A DNA stretch of 64,000 nt from RHLJ01 sp048058975 (GTDB lineage: Bacteria; Bacteroidota; Rhodothermia; Balneolales; Balneolaceae): positions 186,001-250,000 of the forward strand of contig JBLLNP010000002.1 in assembly GCA_048058975.1 (NCBI GenBank), in the 5' to 3' direction. Below are positions 45,722 through 53,420 of the stretch, piece by piece (positions within the stretch are counted from its first letter, which is position 1; every line of letters starts with the position of its first letter). Under the pieces are notes generated by a model that was given only the letters and a program-made list of their open reading frames with translations, was not told the DNA's origin and searched no databases. The translations under genes were made by a program, and so were the position numbers.

Positions 45722-45758
45722 CGTTCATTTTGATACACTTGGTGTCCGAAAACGAACA
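45722..45758. promoter_or_regulatory. tandem dyad activator site (UAS), module D, in the divergent region
   Basis: CGTTCATTTTGATACA (45722-45737) and TGTCCGAAAACGAACA (45743-45758), centres 21 bp apart. A further half-site, TGTTCG (45764-45769), starts a possible weak third dyad at the same 21-bp phase. The 286-bp gap it lies in separates the adaptor gene (minus) from the regulator gene (plus), so these sites could serve both directions. Confidence 0.72.
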
Positions 45759-45820
45759 GTAAATGTTCGATATGTATTAGTATAGTATTGCTAAGATGAA
45801 TTTTCTGATCCGGAATATTT

Positions 45821-45835
45821 AGGTACGGTATTTGT
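45821..45835 (+). promoter_or_regulatory. possible sigma-54 promoter of the regulator-kinase operon
   Basis: It reads AGGTACGGTATTTGT, keeping the GG of -24, the TACG that follows in modules B and C, and TTG at -12, but with A in the first position and T after TTG. It lies 45 bp before the regulator start codon and 62 bp from the nearest full dyad. Confidence 0.5.
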
Positions 45836-45880
45836 GAAGGAGGATTCAAAAGCATTTGAACGTAACTAACAATTTGAAAG

Positions 45881-47257
45881 ATGGATGTTAATCAAGGCCG
45901 GATTTTGGTCGTAGATGATGATGGAGATGTACTTCAGGCAGCCCGTTTGTTTTTAAAGCAACATGTAGCGAGAGTAGAGACCGAGAAAGACCCAAAGTCA
46001 ATTCCCACACTGCTCAAGAATAACAGCTACGATATGATTCTTCTGGATATGAATTTCACAGATGATGTTAGCAGTGGTGAAGAAGGATTTTATTGGCTGG
46101 AAAAAATTCTGGAAATAGATCCTTCCATCGCGGTGATTTTGATTACAGCTTATGGAGATGTAGATAAAGCGGTTCGGGCTGTAAAAAATGGGGCTACAGA
46201 TTTTGTGCTAAAGCCTTGGCAAAATGAGAAACTATTAGCCACAGTTTCTTCAGCTTTAAAATTAACTACTAGCCTTCGCCAGGTAGTAGCGCTGAAACAA
46301 CAGCAGAAACAATTGAGCAGCGATATCGATCATCACTACCGGGAAATTATTGGACGAAGTCCTGCCATGATGGAAGTCTTTCAAACCATCGAAAAAGTAG
46401 CAGCTACCGATGCAAATGTGCTTATTCTTGGCGAGAATGGAACTGGGAAAGAAATGATCGCCCGGGCACTTCACCGCCGCTCGAACCGTAAAGAAAATGT
46501 GTTCATAAATGTGGATATGGGCGCTATTAGTGAAAATCTGTTCGAAAGCGAACTATTTGGATATGTAAAAGGAGCTTTTACTGATGCCAAAGAAGACAGG
46601 GCAGGTCGGTTTGAAGTAGCGCATGGCGGGACTCTTTTTTTGGATGAAATTGGAAATCTCCCGCTTCCGCTGCAATCTAAATTACTTACGGTACTCCAAA
46701 GCAGGAAAGTAAACAGGGTCGGGTCAGTAACCTCAAAACCAATTGATATCAGGCTGGTTTGTGCTACTAATCAATCTTTGAAAGAAATGGTAGCTGAAGG
46801 GGGTTTTCGGCAGGATCTGCTCTTCCGAATTAACACGATTGAGATACACCTTCCTCCGCTTAGAGAACGGAAAGAAGATATTGAGCTACTGGTCAATCAT
46901 TTCATAAGATTATACTCCAGCAAGTATAAAAAGCAGATGAAAGGGATGGATAAAGCTACATTGATTAAACTAACCGGGTACTCCTGGCCGGGCAATGTTC
47001 GGGAGTTACAGCACTCGGTAGAACGGGCCGTGATTATGGCAGAGACTACTGTATTGATGCCGGGAGATTTTCTTTTAAATGAAAACCAGGAGCAAAGTGA
47101 ACAGGTTCAGATCGAAGATTATAATCTTGAAGAAGTAGAAAAAATGGTGCTTCGCAAAGCTTTGAGAAAGCACGAAGGAAATATTTCTAAAGCAGCTGAA
47201 GAACTTGGCTTAACCAGGGCCTCACTTTACAGAAGGTTAGACAAGTATGGTCTTTAA
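45881..47257 (+). CDS. NtrC-family sigma-54-dependent response regulator
   Basis: The protein has 458 aa and three domains. The receiver domain (about 5-125) has 'ILVVDDDGD', phospho-acceptor Asp in 'YDMILLDMNF' (about residue 57) and 'LITAYGD', followed by 'VLKPW'. The AAA+ domain (about 150-385) has Walker A 'GENGTGKE', Walker B 'GGTLFLDEIG', and 'GAFTDA' where GAFTGA is usual for the sigma-54 contact loop. The C-terminal Fis-type helix-turn-helix is 'GNISKAAEELGLTRASLYRR'. It sits divergently beside the adaptor gene, and four upstream-activator/sigma-54 modules precede the permease units, so these are its likely targets. The kinase gene follows after 15 bp. No in-frame upstream start is possible. 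Confidence 0.95.
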   Translation: MDVNQGRILVVDDDGDVLQAARLFLKQHVARVETEKDPKSIPTLLKNNSYDMILLDMNFTDDVSSGEEGFYWLEKILEIDPSIAVILITAYGDVDKAVRAVKNGATDFVLKPWQNEKLLATVSSALKLTTSLRQVVALKQQQKQLSSDIDHHYREIIGRSPAMMEVFQTIEKVAATDANVLILGENGTGKEMIARALHRRSNRKENVFINVDMGAISENLFESELFGYVKGAFTDAKEDRAGRFEVAHGGTLFLDEIGNLPLPLQSKLLTVLQSRKVNRVGSVTSKPIDIRLVCATNQSLKEMVAEGGFRQDLLFRINTIEIHLPPLRERKEDIELLVNHFIRLYSSKYKKQMKGMDKATLIKLTGYSWPGNVRELQHSVERAVIMAETTVLMPGDFLLNENQEQSEQVQIEDYNLEEVEKMVLRKALRKHEGNISKAAEELGLTRASLYRRLDKYGL

Positions 47258-47272
47258 AACGGGGACGTGCTC

Positions 47273-48640
47273 ATGATCGCTCGATTCAGAATTGGAGTAA
47301 TAGTCCGGGTCATTTTTATGTTCTCGATGGTTGGGCTATTCATTTATATGGTGCTGAATACCCAATATTTTGTAAGTAGTGCTTTGATTGGAGTTCTCAT
47401 AATTTTCCAGGTGGTTAACCTGATTCACTATGTGGAGACTACGAATAAACAGCTTCAGCGTTTTTTTGAAGCGATTAGTTATAACGACTTCTCTCAAACT
47501 TTTTCCAACCGTGGTACGAACAAATCCTTCGCCTCGCTGAACGCCGCTTTTAACGATATCATAGAAAAATTTAAATCAGAACGGTCGAAGGGAGAGGAAA
47601 GCTATCGGTATCTGCAAACGGTTGTACAACATGTGGGAATCGGGCTTTTCTCATTCAATCAAACCGGAGAAATTGAACTTTTTAATACTGCTGCAAAACG
47701 GTTGCTGGACGTTTCGGTGTTAAGGAATGTTGAGCAGTTGAAAGAAGTGAGCAAGCCTTTATTTGAAACCGTTATGGGGTTAAAAAGTGGAGCCAGAACA
47801 TTATTGAATTGCACCATTGGATCAGAAAAACTTCAGTTGGCTATTTATGCTACTGAGTTCAGGATGAAAGGTGATAATTTTAAGCTGATTTCGCTTCAGA
47901 ATATTTCGTCAGAACTGGATGAAAAGGAGATGGAAGCATGGCAAAACCTAACGCAGGTACTGGCCCACGAAATCATGAATTCCATTACCCCGATTGCCTC
48001 ACTTTCTGATACGGTAAACTCTATGTTGATGGGAGATGTTTTCGGATCGGAATCTCCCGAACCTATTCCACAGGAAACGCTTAAAGATGTAAAGGATGCT
48101 CTGGGAACAATAAATAAGAGAAGCCTGGGATTAATGCGATTTGTGAATTCCTATCGGAATATTACCCAGATACCTTCACCAATTTTCGAAGTTCTTGCTG
48201 TTCGAGAAATTCTTGAAAGAGTAAAAAACCTTATGAAAGGTGAGGCGACCCGTAGAAGAGTAACTATGGAAGTAATTGTTGATCCTGAAACGCTTGAAAT
48301 CACAGCGGATGCACAGTTAATTGATCAGGCTCTTATCAACATAGTGAAAAATGCTTTCAAGGCGTTATCAGAAACCTCAAACCCGAAGATTGTTTTAAGA
48401 GGAACGATTGATCAGTCAGGTCGTCCAACCCTTGAAGTTGAGGATAACGGTCCGGGAATTAAAGAGTCGGTGAAAGAAAAAATATTCGTTCCATTTTATA
48501 CTACCAGTAAGTCAAGCACAGAAAACGGCGGATCTGGAATTGGGCTAAGTTTGTCGAGGCAGATTATGAGAATGCATGGGGGCACGTTGAATGTTTCGGC
48601 AAGTAAAAAAGGGCAGACAATTTTTTCTTTCAGATTTTAA
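47273..48640 (+). CDS. membrane-bound sensor histidine kinase partner of the NtrC-type regulator
   Basis: This protein of about 455 aa starts at the ATG at 47273, preceded by GGGGA; a GTG 6 bp earlier is also open. Two membrane helices at about 8-30 and 33-50 are separated by a very short loop, so there is almost no periplasmic sensor. A PAS-like cytoplasmic region (about 105-210) is followed by a histidine-acceptor box 'LAHEIMNSITPIASLSD' (about residue 225). ATP-binding N, G1 and G2 boxes are 'DQALINIVKNAFKAL', 'VEDNGPGIKE' and 'GGSGIGLSLSRQI'. It resembles NtrB/NtrY-type kinases and pairs with the regulator just upstream. A signal coming from within the membrane or cytoplasm is likely, which would suit envelope-stress sensing, but this is inference. 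Confidence 0.93.
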   Translation: MIARFRIGVIVRVIFMFSMVGLFIYMVLNTQYFVSSALIGVLIIFQVVNLIHYVETTNKQLQRFFEAISYNDFSQTFSNRGTNKSFASLNAAFNDIIEKFKSERSKGEESYRYLQTVVQHVGIGLFSFNQTGEIELFNTAAKRLLDVSVLRNVEQLKEVSKPLFETVMGLKSGARTLLNCTIGSEKLQLAIYATEFRMKGDNFKLISLQNISSELDEKEMEAWQNLTQVLAHEIMNSITPIASLSDTVNSMLMGDVFGSESPEPIPQETLKDVKDALGTINKRSLGLMRFVNSYRNITQIPSPIFEVLAVREILERVKNLMKGEATRRRVTMEVIVDPETLEITADAQLIDQALINIVKNAFKALSETSNPKIVLRGTIDQSGRPTLEVEDNGPGIKESVKEKIFVPFYTTSKSSTENGGSGIGLSLSRQIMRMHGGTLNVSASKKGQTIFSFRF

Positions 48641-48771
48641 AAGCAGTTACACAAATTAACACCTTCCATGATTTTTGGGCCAAATAACGGGCAACAAATA
48701 CCTAAATAAGTCGTAGGTTTTTGCAATCGGTTTTAGTTTTTTAATCTGGTAATGGAAGAAAGTCACTCACT

Positions 48772-51309
48772 TTGATAAACAGAATTTCGTACATACTATT
48801 TGCTTTAGGGATAATCGGGGTAATTGCCTTTTGGATGCTTCGCCCTCAAATTGATATGAATGCCAACGGAGCTATATCCAAAAGTAGCAGTGAGGTAAGC
48901 GAGCAGATGTCTGAAATTGCGGTTGGGCTGGGTTTCTCTATGGATAGCCTATCTACAGCATCAATGTTCGAGCAACATTCAGACTACCTTAGAATGCTCA
49001 GTGATTCGCTTTCAGAAAAAGTTACACCCGCACTTTTGAATAAACGGGGAGTTCACATTCAAAGTTGGGCTACTATTATTGCAGAACCCGGTACCCTTGA
49101 CGATATGGTACTCAATATAAACACCGCGTTTCAGTCGGTAGGTAAACTTGGGATCAGAACTTCAAACCTTGGGAATGTTATTAGGTTGAGTACGAATCCA
49201 GAGTTTTCTAACCCAACTTTTGTACAAGGAGATTCCATAGAGGCTGTTGCAAGTAAAATTGTAGGAGATGTTTTTGGGTATAATTTAAATGATTATGTTC
49301 CTTTGAATTCTCAGGTAAGCGATTCTCTTCTGTTCAGTGTTGAAGGTGAAGCGATTAGTCAACCCCAGGCTGAGTTAGGTAATTCAGAATCACCTACTAT
49401 AGATATCGAATGGGTGAGGCGTCCCGGAGTTGCTACCGGTCCTGAAACTCTTAGTTTGTCATTAAACCAGGTTTTTAAAGAGTTTCAAACCGCTACTGGT
49501 TTTAATACAAAATTTGGCTACCAGGTTAGTTCGTTTGTTGCAAAAAATGAGCTTGAGCCTGAAGACCTGAATGTAGATTTCTTTTCTGACTTCCCAATTT
49601 TCACCTATGTATTAGTGGTAATGGCTGTGGTTCTGGCCATTTTGGTGTTTGCTGTTGGCATTCGCAATATTTTTAAAGGAAAAGTTGAGTGGCGTCGATC
49701 GCTGGCTATTTTCGTTCTTATAGCCACCGCTTTTTTTGGATGGAGAGAAATATTTTACACAGATGTATTCGGAGACTTGTTTAACGCGGAAGGCTTATTC
49801 ATGATCTCTCTGAATAATTTATTGTATGGTTTGGTGATGGGGTTATATGCCGCAATGGCCTACATCAGTTGGGAGGCATTTGCAAGAAGCCAGAAAAATG
49901 GAGAGCTGGAATTAATAGACGCGTTCTGGCAGCGTAAGTTTTTTATCAAAGAAACAGGTGCGTCTCTGATTCATGGATTCTTTTTGGGCGGATTATTACT
50001 TGGACTTTTTGCTTGTGGAGTATATCTACAGGATTCATTTTTTATGCAAAGCGACAGTCAATTTGGATACGCTGAAGGAAGTATCAGGTTTAAGATTCTA
50101 ACAATCAATATGACGGCCTGGAGCACGGTATGGTTAATTGGCTTTGGACAGATTGGGTTTATTTACGGCTTTTGCAGGCATTGGATTAAGCAAAATTTTC
50201 TGTCTATTGCTGTATCTGTTTTCGTTACAACTCTTCTTATAAGTTTACTTGGCAGATTGGTGGCTACACCACTTGAAATCTGGAAGGATGTAACCATCTT
50301 CAGTATGCTTGCATTGGCGGTGGTACTCGCTTATCACAGGTTTGGGATTGTAACGGTTAACACTGCATGGTGGGTGTTCGTGTGTGTGATTTTGATGATG
50401 CCTTACATTGGTTCGGATAGTGTAGAAATGGCATCAACCTGGTGGGTTCAGGGATTTCTGATCGCAGGAATTCCCATTTTTGGATTCGTTACCTACCGCT
50501 ATGGAGTGCCGGTTTCAGAAGTAGGCGATTATATTCCTGAATACGAAGAGCGAATTGCCCAGCATTTACGTGTTGAAAAGGAAATCGAAATTGCTCGCGA
50601 GAGTCAATACAAACTCATGCCTGTTCAGCCTCCCGTTGGGGAAGGTTTTGATGTATATGGATTTTTCCTCCCATCCTTCGAAGTAGGTGGAGACTATTTT
50701 GATTACGTATTATCTAAAGATGAAGATGGGAAAGCAACAGGTCTTACCATGGTAGTTGTTGATGTTTCTGGAAAGGCTATGCGTGCGGCAATGCCGGCTA
50801 TTTTTACAAGCGGTTTATTGCTTGCCCGAATGAAAGAAGACGCTCCTGAAGTAGCACTTACAAAAGTAAACGAACCTATTTATACCAGAACTGATAAGCG
50901 TACTTTTATTACCTGTGCAATGGCTAAGTACGATCTGGAATCAAAAACAATTTCTGTGGTAAATGCGGGGCATTGTAAACCCATTCTAAAAAGAAATGGA
51001 GTAGCGGATTTCATTCAAACTCCCGAGCCCAGGTATCCTTTAGGGGTGAAAGAAGACACGGTCTATCAAGCGCAGGAATTTAAGCTCAAAAAGGGGGATG
51101 TATTTCTTCTCTATTCTGATGGCTTACCCGAAGCGGTTAATGAACAGGGAGAGCGCTTTGGCTTTGAAGAAGTTCCAAGATTATTGGAACGGATTCATAC
51201 CGAAAAATTGTCTTCCAGTGAAATAGCGCAGGAAATCAAGCGAACGGTTCAGAAATTCAGTAATTACCAGCTCGCTGATGATACAACTGTAATCTGTCTT
51301 AAAGTGTAA
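48772..51309 (+). CDS. membrane SpoIIE/RsbU-type PP2C phosphatase
   Basis: The protein has 845 aa from a TTG start; an ATG 20 bp upstream is in another frame and stops after seven codons. It has an N-terminal membrane helix (about 5-23), an extracytoplasmic region to about 275, a group of roughly seven or eight membrane helices (about 280-590), and a C-terminal cytoplasmic SpoIIE phosphatase domain (about 605-845). Phosphatase motifs are 'PSFEVGGDYFDYV', 'MVVVDVSGKAMRAAMPA', 'NAGHCKPIL' and 'LYSDGLPEAVNEQGERFG', with the metal-binding Asp residues present. Such enzymes dephosphorylate anti-anti-sigma factors; no such factor or kinase is in the window. It follows the kinase gene by 131 bp. Confidence 0.88.
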   Translation: MINRISYILFALGIIGVIAFWMLRPQIDMNANGAISKSSSEVSEQMSEIAVGLGFSMDSLSTASMFEQHSDYLRMLSDSLSEKVTPALLNKRGVHIQSWATIIAEPGTLDDMVLNINTAFQSVGKLGIRTSNLGNVIRLSTNPEFSNPTFVQGDSIEAVASKIVGDVFGYNLNDYVPLNSQVSDSLLFSVEGEAISQPQAELGNSESPTIDIEWVRRPGVATGPETLSLSLNQVFKEFQTATGFNTKFGYQVSSFVAKNELEPEDLNVDFFSDFPIFTYVLVVMAVVLAILVFAVGIRNIFKGKVEWRRSLAIFVLIATAFFGWREIFYTDVFGDLFNAEGLFMISLNNLLYGLVMGLYAAMAYISWEAFARSQKNGELELIDAFWQRKFFIKETGASLIHGFFLGGLLLGLFACGVYLQDSFFMQSDSQFGYAEGSIRFKILTINMTAWSTVWLIGFGQIGFIYGFCRHWIKQNFLSIAVSVFVTTLLISLLGRLVATPLEIWKDVTIFSMLALAVVLAYHRFGIVTVNTAWWVFVCVILMMPYIGSDSVEMASTWWVQGFLIAGIPIFGFVTYRYGVPVSEVGDYIPEYEERIAQHLRVEKEIEIARESQYKLMPVQPPVGEGFDVYGFFLPSFEVGGDYFDYVLSKDEDGKATGLTMVVVDVSGKAMRAAMPAIFTSGLLLARMKEDAPEVALTKVNEPIYTRTDKRTFITCAMAKYDLESKTISVVNAGHCKPILKRNGVADFIQTPEPRYPLGVKEDTVYQAQEFKLKKGDVFLLYSDGLPEAVNEQGERFGFEEVPRLLERIHTEKLSSSEIAQEIKRTVQKFSNYQLADDTTVICLKV

Positions 51310-51402
51310 CACTTTACTGACAGTTTAGCACAGGCGCTTTTTTTGGCGTAGTGTTTGGGATACTAATCTCGTTAATCAAATCTAACCAATAGAAATAAAA
51401 AA

Positions 51403-52401
51403 ATGGCTCAAGAACCAAATTTCGATTTCAATTTGCCTCCGCAGTTTGAAAAGATCACAAAAAATATCCGGCTTATTGTCGTCGGGTTTCTGGTACTTTC
51501 GGCCGCAATGTCTTCCTTCTTTACAGTTGAAACTGAAGAAGTTGGGGTAATCATGCGGTTCGGAAAATATGTATCAGAGGCTAAACCGGGATTAAATTTC
51601 AAAATTCCATTTATCGATCAGGTAGAATATGTGCCCGTTCAACGGCAGCTTAAGCAGGAATTTGGATACCGTACTGCCTCAGCAGGTGTAAATACATCGT
51701 ATCGAAAAGCAGGATACGGTGGGGAATCACTAATGCTTACCGGTGACCTGAATCTTGGAGACGTAGAATGGGTAGTTCAATACCGAATCGATAACCCATA
51801 CAATTACCTATTTAAAGTTCGAAACGTTGACGAAACACTTCGCGATGTTTCTGAAGCAGCGATGCGTCAGATTGTAGGAGACCGAACAGTAAATGAAGTA
51901 TTAACGGTTGGACGAGCCGAAGTTGCTACTGAAGTAGAAGTAATTCTTCAACAAATTAGCGACGAATACGAGATGGGAGTTAAAATTGAACAGGTGGTAC
52001 TTCAGGATGCTAATCCACCGGATCCGGTTAAACCTTCCTTTAATGGTGTAAACGAGGCTCAGCAGCAGCGTGAGACACTCATCAATCAGGCTCGTGCAGA
52101 TTATAACCGTGTAATACCTCGTGCAGCAGGTGAGGCTGAACAAACTATCCAGCAGGCAGAAGGATATGCCTTAGATCGTGTAAACAGAGCAGAAGGGGAA
52201 GTATCAAGGTTTAATGATTTATATGCTGAATACATTAAAGCACCTGAAGTGACGAAACGTCGAATCTTCCTTGAGACGATGGAGGACATTCTTCCTCAAA
52301 TGGGCCAGAAAATCATCACAGATGAGAAAGGAAACAGTGTGATTCCTTTGCTTCAACTTCAGATGGATGGCGCAAGAAAAACCGGCAATAGTCAAAATTA
52401 A
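51403..52401 (+). CDS. hflK: FtsH protease modulator HflK (SPFH/prohibitin family)
   Basis: This 332-aa protein has a short cytoplasmic N-terminus, one membrane helix (about 26-43), and the SPFH domain with 'VETEEVGVIMRFGKYVSEAKPGLNFKIPF'-type text in two segments. A helical region with 'QDANPPDPVKPSFNGVNEAQ' follows, which is the HflK signature, and then a Glu/Arg/Ala-rich coiled coil. HflK and HflC assemble into a periplasmic cage around FtsH in the inner membrane. hflC follows 11 bp downstream. The shorter length compared with proteobacterial HflK reflects the lack of the Gly-rich N-terminus. Confidence 0.92.
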   Translation: MAQEPNFDFNLPPQFEKITKNIRLIVVGFLVLSAAMSSFFTVETEEVGVIMRFGKYVSEAKPGLNFKIPFIDQVEYVPVQRQLKQEFGYRTASAGVNTSYRKAGYGGESLMLTGDLNLGDVEWVVQYRIDNPYNYLFKVRNVDETLRDVSEAAMRQIVGDRTVNEVLTVGRAEVATEVEVILQQISDEYEMGVKIEQVVLQDANPPDPVKPSFNGVNEAQQQRETLINQARADYNRVIPRAAGEAEQTIQQAEGYALDRVNRAEGEVSRFNDLYAEYIKAPEVTKRRIFLETMEDILPQMGQKIITDEKGNSVIPLLQLQMDGARKTGNSQN

Positions 52402-52412
52402 GAGGAATCAAA

Positions 52413-53360
52413 ATGAAAGAAGTTAAAGGAATAGGACTAATTATTTTACTGGGAGCGATTGCGTTAGTAGCTACTCAGGCATTTTATGTTGTAAATGAAA
52501 CCAATCAGGTAATTATTACTCAATTTGGTGAACCTAAAGGAGAGGCTGTAACCGACCCCGGTTTGAAAATGAAAATTCCATTTTTACAAAAGGCCAACAA
52601 ATTTGAAAAAAGATATTTGGAATGGGATGGTGATCCAAACCAGGTCCCAACAAAAGACAAAGTGTTCATTTTTGTGGATACGTACGCCAGATGGCAGATT
52701 ACAGATCCACTTAAATACTTCGAGCGACTTGGAAACGAACTAGGAGCACAATCCCGTTTGGATGATATCCTGGATGGGGAGACCCGTAATGCTGTAGCAG
52801 GGCATGATCTTGTTGAACTTATTCGTAGCACAAACCGAGAAGCATCACAAGAAGGAATAATTGCAGATATTGCACAAGATTCACTTCAATCTATTTCGGT
52901 AGGAAGAGGAGATATTCAGAATCAAATTGTTCAACTTGCAAACCAACGAGCAGAAGATCTTGGACTTGAGATTTTGGATTTTCGCTTTAAGAGAATTAAC
53001 TATGCTGAAGAAGTTCGCCGTACAGTTTACGACCGTATGATTTCTGAACGTAACCGAATTGCTGATAAATTCCGTTCTGAAGGTCAGGGTGAATCATCTC
53101 GAATTAATGGTGAGAAAGAGCGCGAATTACTTCGCATACAATCAGAAGCATTCCGTGAGGCAGAAACCATTCGGGGACGGGCAGATGCCGAAGCCGCTGC
53201 TATCTATAATGCCGCGTATAATCGCACTGCTGCGGCTAGAGATTTATACTCTTTCACCAAAAGCATGGAAGCCTATCGAAACACGATTGATTCAGAAACT
53301 TCGCTTATTATTTCAACTGACAGCGAGTTTTATAAATATTTGAATTCGATTGATGACTAA
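52413..53360 (+). CDS. hflC: FtsH protease modulator HflC
   Basis: The protein has 315 aa with an N-terminal membrane helix (about 6-26). The SPFH domain follows: 'VVNETNQVIITQFGEP', 'GLKMKIPFLQ', 'KYLEWDG'-like 'RYLEWDGDPNQVPTKDK', and 'YARWQITDP'. The region 'RINYAEEVRRTVYDRMISER' and the following long Ala/Glu/Arg-rich coiled coil are typical of HflC. It is 11 bp behind hflK with a possible ribosome-binding site (AAGAGGAA). A clear terminator follows. Confidence 0.93.
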   Translation: MKEVKGIGLIILLGAIALVATQAFYVVNETNQVIITQFGEPKGEAVTDPGLKMKIPFLQKANKFEKRYLEWDGDPNQVPTKDKVFIFVDTYARWQITDPLKYFERLGNELGAQSRLDDILDGETRNAVAGHDLVELIRSTNREASQEGIIADIAQDSLQSISVGRGDIQNQIVQLANQRAEDLGLEILDFRFKRINYAEEVRRTVYDRMISERNRIADKFRSEGQGESSRINGEKERELLRIQSEAFREAETIRGRADAEAAAIYNAAYNRTAAARDLYSFTKSMEAYRNTIDSETSLIISTDSEFYKYLNSIDD

Positions 53361-53388
53361 ATCTCAATTAATGTAGTTTTATTTATAA

Positions 53389-53420
53389 AAGCACGGATTA
53401 TTTATCCGTGCTTTTTGTTT
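53389..53420 (+). terminator. Rho-independent terminator of hflKC
   Basis: Perfect 10-bp stem AAGCACGGAT (53389-53398) and ATCCGTGCTT (53404-53413) with a 5-nt loop and T-rich tail. The reading frame of the next gene is open through its right arm. Confidence 0.88.

Noticed and set aside
48650..48771. A fifth sigma-54 module before the phosphatase gene
   Set aside because: TTGGGCCAAATAACGGGC has the wrong spacing and no TTG -12 box, and no tandem dyad lies upstream.
51310..51402. Terminator after the SpoIIE-type phosphatase
   Set aside because: Only weak, interrupted complementarity around GCGCTTTTTTTGGCG; not convincing.
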